Positions 51,100 through 59,687 of a DNA stretch of 64,000 bases are shown in pieces; the first letter of the stretch is position 1; each line of letters begins with the position of its first letter. The position numbers were made by a program, and so were the translations under genes. The stretch covers positions 806,001 to 870,000 of the forward strand of contig NZ_FUWZ01000001.1 of NCBI RefSeq assembly GCF_900167135.1. Direction: 5' to 3'. Source of the DNA: Chitinophaga eiseniae (GTDB taxonomy: Bacteria > Bacteroidota > Bacteroidia > Chitinophagales > Chitinophagaceae). Under the pieces are notes generated by a model that worked only from the letters and a program-made list of their open reading frames with translations, searched no databases and was not told the DNA's origin.

Positions 51100-51993
51100 T
51101 TAGATGGCGGTACTGTTGACTTCCGCCAGTTTGCCTTCGGCGGTTTTGACAGCTGCCCATTGCGGTTTGCCGCCGTACAGGTGCTGTTTCAGTTGCGCCA
51201 GTTTGTGATAAAATGGTGTAGGGGATTGTGCGTGTTTGGGCTGATAAGCGCCGGTAACTACCGGGATATACATCACCCTGCGGCGGCTTTTTTCGCCGGT
51301 AAAGGGTGACTGCTGCACGCGGTGCCACAGGCGTCCGTCATGAACGGTCAGGTCGCCGGCTTCAATGTCGAAGCCTGTTTCCTGCTTGTCCGGCGCATGA
51401 TCGATAAAGTATTTTTTGCGGAAGAGCAGCCGGAAGAGGCCCTGCCGGTGAGTGCCGGCGAGTACGCGCAGGCCGCCGTTTTCCAGCGGGCAGTCATCGA
51501 GGTGGATACCTACGTTGAGCATCGGCAGGATACGTGTGCCCAGGAACAGGTCCCGCGGGCTGTCGGTATGCCATCCCAGCTGGCGGAACTGGCTGCTGTT
51601 GGTATTGACGTAGTGGTTGATCACAAGCCCGTCTTTTTCGTTTTCGCCGATGCGTCCGTCGTAAGGCGACAACAGATTGGTCAGCGCCAGGAGACGTTCA
51701 TCTTTCAGTAGCTCCCGCAGGGCATTACTGTAATGAGAGGCAAATGCGATACGCTGTATCAGCGGCGTACCGTTAATATCGGTCCCGAATTTTAAAGGGA
51801 TACCGTTTACTTTCTGTACCTGGTTACGCAGGAGGAAATCCTGTACCTGAGCCACTTCCCTTAGGATATCTGACAGGGATGCCCTGTCGAGGAAGTTTTT
51901 GAATTGTATGATACCATGTTGCTGAAAGTAAGTCAGTTGCGGCGCAGTGACAGTTTTCCCCAGATGAAATACGGGTTGGTTGTTCGTTTTCAT
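51100..51993 (-). CDS. Phytanoyl-CoA dioxygenase (PhyH) family protein
   Basis: A 297-residue Fe(II)/2-oxoglutarate-dependent oxygenase. The iron triad fits H and D of LGWHTDSPRDLFLG and the later H of DGRLWHRVQQSPF, followed by SRRRVMYIP, where an Arg binds 2-oxoglutarate. YFQQHGIIQFKNFLD is the typical N-terminal start. Substrate unknown. The ATG at 51993 is preferred; upstream codons to 52098 run through a leader. First gene of the PhyH-SDR-DUF72 run with a palindromic site at its promoter. Confidence 0.86.
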   Translation of the reverse strand: MKTNNQPVFHLGKTVTAPQLTYFQQHGIIQFKNFLDRASLSDILREVAQVQDFLLRNQVQKVNGIPLKFGTDINGTPLIQRIAFASHYSNALRELLKDERLLALTNLLSPYDGRIGENEKDGLVINHYVNTNSSQFRQLGWHTDSPRDLFLGTRILPMLNVGIHLDDCPLENGGLRVLAGTHRQGLFRLLFRKKYFIDHAPDKQETGFDIEAGDLTVHDGRLWHRVQQSPFTGEKSRRRVMYIPVVTGAYQPKHAQSPTPFYHKLAQLKQHLYGGKPQWAAVKTAEGKLAEVNSTAI

Positions 51994-52189
51994 GACGAGC
52001 AGTTTTTTGTAACAGTAAAAATGATGGTTGGATACGAAGCTGTATGTGCGGAAGTTTGGTGGGGAAGACCGCAGCAGGGGGATCAGGATTAACAACAACA
52101 GGAGCAGGCCGCTGGTTGACCGGCAGATAGAATCCTTTGCAGGAGCAGGTTTAGATGGTGATGGTGATTTTCCATAATGGTAGATTTTA

Positions 52190-52245
52190 TTAGTCTACTA
52201 ATTATGTAGACAAATGTAGGTAAAAAGATCTGATAAAAAATACAA
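52190..52245 (-). promoter_or_regulatory. PhyH-operon promoter with palindromic operator
   Basis: TACATTTG (52218-52211 on the minus strand) matches TAnnTTTG; a TTG lies 24 bases upstream (52245-52243). The palindrome GTCTAC-N7-GTAGAC (52193-52211) overlaps the predicted transcription start and touches the -7 box, an ideal repressor site of the TetR or MarR type. No such regulator gene is in the window. The leader to the ATG is about 210 nt. Confidence 0.45.
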
Positions 52246-52285
52246 GGGGGACTAAAATTTTTTTCGGGGCCTGATAATGATGTGG

Positions 52286-52870
52286 TTAGTGAAGTTGTTG
52301 GAGATCTTCGGGGGTGTCTATATCAATAATACCTTCGGGGAAGGAGACGGTGGACACATCTTCGGGGTGTTGAAGAATGATTTTTTTCGCGCCTTCCTGC
52401 CCGCCTAACGTTATTAGGTGCGGAAAATACTTTTGATGGAAGAGAACGGGTGCACCTGTTATGCCGCCGTAAGAGCAGGCGGTTATACCTTTTTTTTGCC
52501 GGAGGTGGGTGCCGATCATTTCTTCCAACAGCGCGGGGGTGATAAATGGCTGATCGCAGAGGAGAATTAAGATGTTGCTAACGTGATTGCTTATACGTAG
52601 TATTTCGCGGACGCCGGTTTGTATGGAGCTGCCCATACCGCTTTCCCAGTCGGGGTTGATCACCGTGGTGGCTTCACTATCCTGCATATCAGGCAGGATA
52701 GTGTCGGCGAAGGCGCCCAATACCACCACGACAGGGCGTGCGGTGGTCTGTTGCGCAGTATAAAGGATACGTTGCAGCAGGCTTTGTTGCTGAAAGCGGA
52801 CCTGCTGCTTGGGCGTTCCCAGGCGGCGGGAAGCGCCGGCGGCGAGTATGACGATACCGGTGTGGCGCAT
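52286..52870 (-). CDS. mocA: Molybdenum cofactor cytidylyltransferase-like NTP transferase
   Basis: A 194-residue MobA-like nucleotidyltransferase. The nucleotide site is VILAAGASRRLGTPKQQVRF; the metal-binding region is ILILLCDQPFIT, followed by GAPVLFHQKYF. In this operon it most likely adds CMP to molybdopterin, as E. coli MocA does for PaoABC. Its ATG overlaps the xdhC stop as TGATG, so it is translationally coupled. The length is typical for MocA. Confidence 0.85.
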   Translation of the reverse strand: MRHTGIVILAAGASRRLGTPKQQVRFQQQSLLQRILYTAQQTTARPVVVVLGAFADTILPDMQDSEATTVINPDWESGMGSSIQTGVREILRISNHVSNILILLCDQPFITPALLEEMIGTHLRQKKGITACSYGGITGAPVLFHQKYFPHLITLGGQEGAKKIILQHPEDVSTVSFPEGIIDIDTPEDLQQLH

Positions 52871-54027
52871 CACAGTTGTTGTTGAATGATCTGTTGATGG
52901 GCGCGCTGATGGATAGCGGCAGGATTGTTACGCAGCGAGTCACCTGCGGCGCCGGCCATGACGGCCTTCACCTCGCTGATGATAGACAGCGCTATTTCCT
53001 CCGGGGCGTCGGCGCCGATGTCCAGCCCGGCAGGGCCGTATATGCGTGCCCGTTGTTCCGGTGAAGCCGCCGTACCTGCTTCTTCCATTTCCTGCAACAT
53101 GCGTTGCAGTTTCCTGGCTGGTCCCAGAACGCCGGTGTAACGGAGGTGATGCGGCAGCAGTGCGGTCAGCAGGGCGATGTCGTAGTTATAGTTATGGGTC
53201 ATCAGTACGGCGGCGGTATAGTCATCCGGTTGCAGGTGTTGCAATACTTCCACCGGTTTGGCGACGATGACGCGCGTAGCTTCCGGGAAGCGTTGTGCCT
53301 GGGCGTAAGCCGGACGACCGTCCACAACGATGGTATGCCATCCCAGAACGGAGGCTATTTTCACCAGCGGCCGTACATCGTTACCGGCGCCGGCAATGAG
53401 CAGTTGCAAGGCCGGCGGATGCCAGGCGATAAGCGCTGTGATCTGGTCCGGGCCGTCGTTGTAAGTTTTTACGGCGGAGCGTCTGGCTGTAAACGCCGCG
53501 CACACATCGGTCAGTATGGCGGTGCGTAGCGGACCGTCTTCCATCAGCACCTGTCTTTCTCCGCCATCGGTGATTAGTATACAGGTACCGGGTTGCGGAG
53601 CGGAGCGTTGTTGCGGGCGGAAGAGCGTTACCATCACCGTAGTGTCGCGGCTGCCGGCCTGTTGCTGCAGCAGTGTGAGCGGATTCAGGGCGAGGTGCGG
53701 CCCCAGTGGCTCCAGCAGGATGTGTATGATACCGTTGCATCCCAGTCCCACGCCAATAACGGCATCGTCTTCATCGGTGGTATCGTAGGTGACCAGCATG
53801 GGTTGTTGTTGCAACATGGCGAGTTGCGCTTTGCGCAGTGCGTCACCTTCGAGGCAGCCACCGCTGATAGCGCCTGTCAGTGCGCCGTTTTCAGTGATCA
53901 GCATCCGCGCTCCGGGCTGCCGGTAGGCGGAACCTTCCACGTGCACAACGGTCGCCAGTGCGGTTTGCAGGCCTTGCTGACTGGCGGCAAGGTACGCCTT
54001 CACGATATCTTCCAGCTCTTTTTGCAT
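52870..54027 (-). CDS. xdhC: XdhC/CoxI family molybdenum-enzyme maturation protein
   Basis: A 385-residue cytosolic chaperone that binds sulfurated molybdenum cofactor and inserts it into xanthine-oxidase-family enzymes (E. coli PaoD is the related protein for PaoABC). The N-terminal XdhC/CoxI domain has TVVHVEGSAYRQPGARMLI, GAISGGCLEGDAL and VGLGCNGIIHILLEPL; the C-terminal Rossmann domain has QLLIAGAGNDVRPLVKIA, VVDGRPAYAQAQRFP, VLMTHNYNYDIALL and GLDIGADAPEEIALSI. It lies 4 bases after paoC. Confidence 0.92.
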   Translation of the reverse strand: MQKELEDIVKAYLAASQQGLQTALATVVHVEGSAYRQPGARMLITENGALTGAISGGCLEGDALRKAQLAMLQQQPMLVTYDTTDEDDAVIGVGLGCNGIIHILLEPLGPHLALNPLTLLQQQAGSRDTTVMVTLFRPQQRSAPQPGTCILITDGGERQVLMEDGPLRTAILTDVCAAFTARRSAVKTYNDGPDQITALIAWHPPALQLLIAGAGNDVRPLVKIASVLGWHTIVVDGRPAYAQAQRFPEATRVIVAKPVEVLQHLQPDDYTAAVLMTHNYNYDIALLTALLPHHLRYTGVLGPARKLQRMLQEMEEAGTAASPEQRARIYGPAGLDIGADAPEEIALSIISEVKAVMAGAAGDSLRNNPAAIHQRAHQQIIQQQL

Positions 54028-54031
54028 GGTG

Positions 54032-56215
54032 TTAAATCAGTTTGTCGGGTGTGATGGGCAGGTCGCGGACCCGTTTACCGGTAGCGTTGAAGACCGCGTT
54101 GGAAACGGCGGCAGCAAAGCCGATCAGGGCTATCTCGCCCATACCTTTAGCGCCCATCGGGTTAATAACAGGATCTTTCTTATTGATGAACAGTACGTCT
54201 GTTGGTGGTGTATCTGCATTCACAGGCACATGGTAGTCTGCATAGTTGTTGTTGACATACCGGCCGTAGCGGTGATCGATCAGGGCCTCTTCCGTGAGGG
54301 CCATGCCGATGCCGCCTACCACGCCGCCGATCATCTGGCTGCGGGCGGTTTTGGTGTTTACCACCGTGCCGGAATCGGCCACGCTGACGATATGTTTGAT
54401 GCGTACCACACCGGTGGCGGGATGTACATGTACTTTGGTAAAATGAACGGAGAAAGAATACATGGCGTAATGTTTCCGTTCGTCGCCGGCCTGGGAGGTA
54501 GTGGTAACGGTCAGCTCCGGCAGTTGTTGCAGCTGCAGCAGTGCGGCATAGTCCAGCCGGGTGTTGCCGGCCACCAGCTGGCCGTCTTCATGCTGAATAT
54601 TTTCCGCTTTCACGCCTTTAAAAGCGGGAATACCGGCCGAGGCCATTTCCCCAAGTTTCTGCTGCAGGCTGCGGCATACGTCATTTACTGCGCTGCCGAC
54701 GGTGGACACCGTGGATGAGCCGCCCTGGCGGGGCGCTTCCGGATAGGCTGATTCGCCCAGCAGGAATTCTATTTTTTTAGCATCGATGCCGGTAGCGTCG
54801 GCGGCTATCTGGACCATGGCAGTGGCGGTGCCCGGGCCTATATCTGCCGCAGCGCTGCGGATCACGAGCGTACCATCTGCTTTGAGGGTGGCGCTGGCAG
54901 TGGCTCTGCCGCGCCCGGCGCTGAACACGCCGCTACTCATACCGTAACCGACCAGCCAGCCGTTTTCCTGCAGTTGTCCGGGTGTCTGGCTGCGTTGCTG
55001 CCAGCCTATTTTAGCGGCGCCCATCTCGTAGGCTTCTTTCAGGTATTTGCTGGAGTAGGGCAGGTGCTTTTCCGGGTCTGTATCCGCATGGTTCAGGATA
55101 CGCAGCTGCAACGGGTCCATTTTTAGTTGGTGGGCCAGTTCATCGATTGCTGATTCCAGCGCAAAAGCGCCGGTGGCTTCGCCGGGGCCGCGCATCCATA
55201 CCGGTGTGCTGAGATTGAGCGGCACCAGCTGGTAGCGGGTGTTTACATTGGGACAGGCATACATCATGCGGCTCATGTTCACGATCGCCTCTGTGAAATC
55301 TTCATAGGGCGATGTGTTGGCCACTGCTTCATGTGTGATACCGGTCAGCTTACCATCGGTAGTAGCGCCGATACCTATACGTTGTCTGGCGGCGGGACGA
55401 TAACCCACGAGGGTAAACATATCCTTACGGGTGATGACCAGTTTCACCGGCTTACGTATTTTCTTCGCTGCCAGGATGGTGGCTACTTCCATGGGCCATA
55501 TGCGCAGTCCCATGCCGAAGGCGCCGCCCACAAACCGGGAGTGCACCGTGATCTGGCTTTCCGGCAGCTGAAAAAGTGTTTTCAGCGTTTGCTGCACACT
55601 TTTAACGCCTTGTGTTTTGGCGTACACCGTCAGTTGATCGGGTGTTTCCCAGTGAGCGATGATGCCCGCCAGTTCCATGGGGTTATGTACCTCAATAGGG
55701 ATGTTGTATTCCGCTTCCAGGTGGACGGGCGCCTTTTTCCAGGCATCCGCTTCTCCCCGCAGGTAGTCCTTCATGTTTTTATGCTGGAAGGCCTGTCCCA
55801 TGTTTTCGTCCATATCAGTCTTGTGTACTTCCTGCGCATAGGTAACTTTCACCAGGGAGGCAGCATGTACTGCGCGCTCCAGCGTATTGGCCACCACGAT
55901 GGCTACCGGCTGGCCGTTGGAGTAGATGCGATCGTCGTAAAATATTTTAAGTCCCTGTTTGGGGTTGGGATTGTCCGCTTTGTAGCCCGGAACAGGCGGT
56001 GCGTTGAGGTGAGACACCACGTCGGCCACACCTGGGGCCCGGAGCGCTTTGGCGGCATCGATGGCGGTAATGCGGCCGCTGCTGACAGGGCTGCATACCA
56101 GCGCTGCATACAGCATGCCTTCCGGCTGATGGTCCGCAAAGTAGCGGGCCGTGCCGGTTACTTTCAGGCGGCCGTCTACGCGGTCCATGGATTGTCCTAC
56201 TGCTTGCTTTTTCAT
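54032..56215 (-). CDS. paoC: Aldehyde oxidase molybdopterin-binding subunit
   Basis: A 727-residue large subunit of a xanthine-oxidase-family hydroxylase. RVDGRLKVTGTARYFAD opens the protein; cofactor and substrate motifs include FVGGAFGMGLRIW, RGPGEATGAFALESAIDELA, GRGRATASATLKADG and DIGPGTATAMVQIAADATG. The catalytic Glu is E694 in GAKGMGEIALIGFA. Together with paoA and paoB it forms an oxidase that converts aldehydes to acids. No signal of its own; export would be with the Tat-signal subunit. Its ATG overlaps the paoB stop by four bases. Confidence 0.93.
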   Translation of the reverse strand: MKKQAVGQSMDRVDGRLKVTGTARYFADHQPEGMLYAALVCSPVSSGRITAIDAAKALRAPGVADVVSHLNAPPVPGYKADNPNPKQGLKIFYDDRIYSNGQPVAIVVANTLERAVHAASLVKVTYAQEVHKTDMDENMGQAFQHKNMKDYLRGEADAWKKAPVHLEAEYNIPIEVHNPMELAGIIAHWETPDQLTVYAKTQGVKSVQQTLKTLFQLPESQITVHSRFVGGAFGMGLRIWPMEVATILAAKKIRKPVKLVITRKDMFTLVGYRPAARQRIGIGATTDGKLTGITHEAVANTSPYEDFTEAIVNMSRMMYACPNVNTRYQLVPLNLSTPVWMRGPGEATGAFALESAIDELAHQLKMDPLQLRILNHADTDPEKHLPYSSKYLKEAYEMGAAKIGWQQRSQTPGQLQENGWLVGYGMSSGVFSAGRGRATASATLKADGTLVIRSAAADIGPGTATAMVQIAADATGIDAKKIEFLLGESAYPEAPRQGGSSTVSTVGSAVNDVCRSLQQKLGEMASAGIPAFKGVKAENIQHEDGQLVAGNTRLDYAALLQLQQLPELTVTTTSQAGDERKHYAMYSFSVHFTKVHVHPATGVVRIKHIVSVADSGTVVNTKTARSQMIGGVVGGIGMALTEEALIDHRYGRYVNNNYADYHVPVNADTPPTDVLFINKKDPVINPMGAKGMGEIALIGFAAAVSNAVFNATGKRVRDLPITPDKLI

Positions 56216-57192
56216 ACGGCAGCTGCTTTTGATAAGGCGGTGACGAGGCTGTTCTGCGCCATCGGCACTTTAAATGCGTTGTGTTTGTAAGTGCGGGCCG
56301 ATTGCGTAGCTACGGTAGCGGCTATACGGAAATTTTCGATCGTAGGTGTTTTTCCGATCAGCGCTTTTTCTGCTTCGTGCAGGCGCCAGGGTTTGTGGGC
56401 CACGCCGCCCATGGCGAGACGGGCGCTGCGGATGGTGTTGTTGCTGATATCCAGTGCCGCGGCTACGGACACGAGTGCAAATGCGTACGAAGCGCGGTCG
56501 CGCACTTTGAGGTAGTATATGTTTTGGGTGAAAGGGCTGGCCGGAATATCAATACCGGTGATCAGTTCGCCCTTACCGAGATTATTGTCTTTATCGGGCG
56601 TATTGCCGGGCAACCGGTGAAACTCTCCGAAAGGAATGCGGCGGTTGCCTTTGGGGCCGGCCACCAGCACGGTGGCATCGAGGGCTGCCAGTGCAATGCA
56701 CATATCGCTGGGATGTACGGCAATACACTGATCGCTGGCGCCGAAAATGGCGTGCATACGGTTGATGCCGCCGATAGCACTACAACCGCTGCCGGGCGTT
56801 CTTTTATTGCACGGCATGGTGATGTCATAGAAATAACTGCAACGGGTACGCTGCATCATATTGCCACCGGTGGTGGCCATGTTGCGCAGCTGCTGCGATG
56901 CCCCGGCCAGCAGCGCCTGTGACAACAGCGGGTGGCGAGTTGTCACCAGCGTATGGGCGGCCACCTCGCTGTTGAGCGTAAGTGCGCCGATATGCAGGGT
57001 ATTATTGTTCAGCGTAATACTTTTCAGCGGCAGCCGGTTGATATCTACCAGCTTCTCCGGCGCCACCACGCCATTTTTCATGAGATCAAGCAGATTGGTG
57101 CCGCCGGCAATGAAGCGGGCGGATTTATCTTTCGTCAGCGCATCAATAGCCGCCTGCTGGCTGGCGGGCCTGACATAGGAAAACTGGTTCAT
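56212..57192 (-). CDS. paoB: Aldehyde oxidase FAD-binding subunit
   Basis: A 326-residue medium subunit with the FAD site KSARFIAGGTNLLDLMKNG and the ATTGGNMMQRTRC loop. An inserted cysteine cluster RCSYFYDITMPC...KRTPGSGC resembles the extra [4Fe-4S] insertion of E. coli PaoB, supporting a PaoABC-type rather than XdhABC-type enzyme. The C-terminal CO-dehydrogenase flavoprotein-like domain follows. The ATG at 57192 overlaps the paoA end by four bases (ATGA). Confidence 0.93.
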   Translation of the reverse strand: MNQFSYVRPASQQAAIDALTKDKSARFIAGGTNLLDLMKNGVVAPEKLVDINRLPLKSITLNNNTLHIGALTLNSEVAAHTLVTTRHPLLSQALLAGASQQLRNMATTGGNMMQRTRCSYFYDITMPCNKRTPGSGCSAIGGINRMHAIFGASDQCIAVHPSDMCIALAALDATVLVAGPKGNRRIPFGEFHRLPGNTPDKDNNLGKGELITGIDIPASPFTQNIYYLKVRDRASYAFALVSVAAALDISNNTIRSARLAMGGVAHKPWRLHEAEKALIGKTPTIENFRIAATVATQSARTYKHNAFKVPMAQNSLVTALSKAAAV

Positions 57193-57827
57193 ACGGTATG
57201 CCCTCCTTGTTTTACTGCTGTAATGGCTGCCACGATATTGTCGTATGCACCGCAACGGCAGATGTTCCCACTCATGAACTCACGTATCTCTTCCGGCGAG
57301 CCTGCATGCCCTTCGCGGATACAGGCTACGGCCGACATAATCTGGCCTGGCGTACAATATCCGCACTGGAAGCCGTCATGTTTGATGAAGGCTTCCTGTA
57401 CAGGATGTAAGGTGTCTCCCTGGGCAAGTCCTTCGATGGTGGTGATTTTTTTCCCTTCCTGCATAACGGCGAGGGTAAGGCAGGAATTAATACGTTGGCC
57501 GTTGACATGAACGGTACAGGCGCCGCACTGACCGTGATCGCAGCCTTTTTTGGTGCCTGTCAGGTTCAGCTGTTCGCGCAGCAGGTCCAGCAGGGTCACC
57601 CTGGGCTCCACGGACAGCTGATAAGCTTTCCCGTTGACTTCCAGGCTGACCGGCATTTTCTCGAAGAGGCCGGCAATCGTTTCATCATGTTCGCCTGCTT
57701 TGACTACCAGCGGTGGCGTGAGCGCCAGCGCCATCAATGCGGAAGATTGTTTGAGGAAGTCACGTCTGGCTTCGTGTTTGTCCCTCTTACCCGGGCATGA
57801 CGGGTTTTCATTTGGTGCTTGTGACAT
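57189..57827 (-). CDS. paoA: Aldehyde oxidase 2Fe-2S subunit with Tat signal
   Basis: A 212-residue small subunit. A twin-arginine signal (RRDFLKQSSALMALA) would carry the whole complex to the periplasm. The plant-type [2Fe-2S] domain has KKGCDHGQCGACTVHVNG with a later C in RINSCLTLA; the second cluster domain has FQCGYCTPGQIMS and NICRCGAYDNIV. The ATG at 57827 is chosen (a TTG lies at 57833). First gene of the five-gene paoABC-xdhC-mocA unit. Confidence 0.94.
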   Translation of the reverse strand: MSQAPNENPSCPGKRDKHEARRDFLKQSSALMALALTPPLVVKAGEHDETIAGLFEKMPVSLEVNGKAYQLSVEPRVTLLDLLREQLNLTGTKKGCDHGQCGACTVHVNGQRINSCLTLAVMQEGKKITTIEGLAQGDTLHPVQEAFIKHDGFQCGYCTPGQIMSAVACIREGHAGSPEEIREFMSGNICRCGAYDNIVAAITAVKQGGHTV

Positions 57828-57888
57828 ACACAAGGGTTTTATTCAGCAATAAGGTAGCTATTTTTTAACATATGAACAAGGAGTTCCC

Positions 57889-58077
57889 GCAAAGCACGTA
57901 AATCACGCAAAGGCGCAGAGCAGCAAAGCACGCAAAGATTTTTTTAAGACAAATTAAGAAAGCAAAGGAGCGAAGATCAAATAGTGTTGATCTTCGCTCC
58001 TTTGCTTTCTCTGCCCGCTTATATTAATCTTTGCGTGCTTTGCTGCTCTGCGCCTTTGCGTGATTTACGTGCTTTGC
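57889..58077. repeat. Nested long palindrome, GCAAAG family, copy D
   Basis: Outer arms 57889-57940 and 58026-58077 match perfectly over 52 nt; inner arms 57957-57980 and 57987-58010 match perfectly over 24 nt around ATAGTG. The inner stem is the same as in copy A. It lies between co-directional paoA and susD (minus strand), 5 bases from the susD stop, filling almost the whole gap. Confidence 0.92.
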
Positions 58078-58082
58078 CAGAA

Positions 58083-59666
58083 CTAGTAGCCCGGATTTTG
58101 ACCGAGGGTTTTATTGATATCTCTTTCTTTTTGCGGTACTGGCCAGAGATAGTCGCGTTGCGGGTTGAAAGAACGTTGATCGGCCACCACGTGATTGCCG
58201 GTCAGGGTTACTTTGCCGGTATTGGCGTCTACAGTGCCCAGGCGGGTACCATATACGGTACCGGTCCTAACGGTGGTGCCTATCTGCCAGCGCTGGATAT
58301 CGTACCAGCGGAGGCCTTCGAGGGCCAGCTCCACACGGCGTTCGCGGCGTACAAGGGTACGCAGGGCAGCGATGTTGTTATAAACGGTACGGTTCACCAA
58401 TGGCATACCTGCACGGGCGCGGATATCGTCGATCGCCTGGTATACGCTGTTGTCCATGACGCCGGACTCTATTTGTGCTTCCGCGTAGGTGAGCAATACC
58501 TCGGCATAACGGATCACGATGATGTTCACACCGGTGTTCCACATGTCCGGGAAGTCCTTCAGGAAAGGAACAAATTTCCGTACCAGGTAACCGGTGGGTG
58601 AGTTGTTGCCTTCGCTGTAGTAGTCAGCGGCCCCCGGGGTGATGGGATCGTAGAACTTGTCGTTATATTGTAATCCGGGGTATACCACGCTGGCCGCCAG
58701 ACGAGGGTCCCTGTTGACATACGGGTTGTTGGCGTCATAACCGGAAGCAGGATCGTCGATCGTTTTGCCGTTGGTCATTTCGTAGGCATCTACCAGCGAC
58801 TGCGTAGGGCTAAGCGAAGCCCATCCGCCATAACCGGAAGAAGGCAGGATACCGAGGTCTGTATTGGCATTGTCTTTTTCGTTGGCTTTGTATTGTACAT
58901 CGAGGATCACCTCTTTGTTGTTTTCAAAGTCCTGGCGGAAAAGATCGGTGTAGTTCTTATAGAGGCCGTAACCGAGCGCCATCACTTTTTTACAGTCTTC
59001 TATTGCGGCAGCATAATTTTTGTCAAACAGTTCCACGCGTGCTCTCAGCGCTAAGGCGGCGCCCTTGGTGATGCGTCCCACATCGCTGCCATCATATGTT
59101 TGCGGAAGGATTTGCGCGACAGCCGCCAACTCATCGGTGATGAATTTGCGGACGTCGGCGCGGGGTGTTCTGCTGACAGTGTTAGCTTCCTGTACGCTCA
59201 GGTTTTTTACTACCAGGGGCACATCACCATACAGCTGTGACATGACGAAGTACCGGTAGGCGCGCAGGAAGCGGGCTTCCGCTTTGAAGCGGTTTCTTGT
59301 TTTTTCATCGATGGGCGCCTGGTCTACATTTTCGATGAACCAGTTACATTTCTGGATAGTGACAAAATCCCACTGGTTGGCTACCTGCGGATCGGTGGCG
59401 GTGGCGGTACCGTTGCCCAGATGTTGGTAGTTGTCCCACGCCCATTGGCTGTAGCTGTTGTCGCTGACGGCATCCATATAAATGGTGTTGTAGCTGGTTT
59501 CCCATCCTTTGTAACATCCGGCAAGCGCTGCGGAAGCAGCAGCTTCTGTTGTCCACAGCGATCCGTTGCTATAGGCGTCGGTAGGTGATTTATCCAGGAA
59601 ATCTTTCTGACAGGCGGCTTGTGTCAGTGCGCCTGCAAGCAGTATATAGAGAAGGTTTCTTTTCAT
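58083..59666 (-). CDS. susD: SusD/RagB outer-membrane nutrient-binding lipoprotein
   Basis: A 527-residue lipoprotein (signal LLYILLAGALTQAAC, then QKDFLDKSPTDAYSNGSLW). SusD features seen are RFKAEARFLRAYRYFVMSQL, VPLVVKN, AALALRARVELFDKNY, VILDVQYK and VIRYAEVLLTYAEAQI, ending NPQRDYLWPVPQKERDIN. It closes over the SusC barrel as a lid to capture glycan or peptide ligands. The gene starts 21 bases after susC. Ligand unknown; no glycoside hydrolase is in the window. Confidence 0.95.
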   Translation of the reverse strand: MKRNLLYILLAGALTQAACQKDFLDKSPTDAYSNGSLWTTEAAASAALAGCYKGWETSYNTIYMDAVSDNSYSQWAWDNYQHLGNGTATATDPQVANQWDFVTIQKCNWFIENVDQAPIDEKTRNRFKAEARFLRAYRYFVMSQLYGDVPLVVKNLSVQEANTVSRTPRADVRKFITDELAAVAQILPQTYDGSDVGRITKGAALALRARVELFDKNYAAAIEDCKKVMALGYGLYKNYTDLFRQDFENNKEVILDVQYKANEKDNANTDLGILPSSGYGGWASLSPTQSLVDAYEMTNGKTIDDPASGYDANNPYVNRDPRLAASVVYPGLQYNDKFYDPITPGAADYYSEGNNSPTGYLVRKFVPFLKDFPDMWNTGVNIIVIRYAEVLLTYAEAQIESGVMDNSVYQAIDDIRARAGMPLVNRTVYNNIAALRTLVRRERRVELALEGLRWYDIQRWQIGTTVRTGTVYGTRLGTVDANTGKVTLTGNHVVADQRSFNPQRDYLWPVPQKERDINKTLGQNPGY

Positions 59667-59687
59667 GATCATAATTTTTCGTAACGG

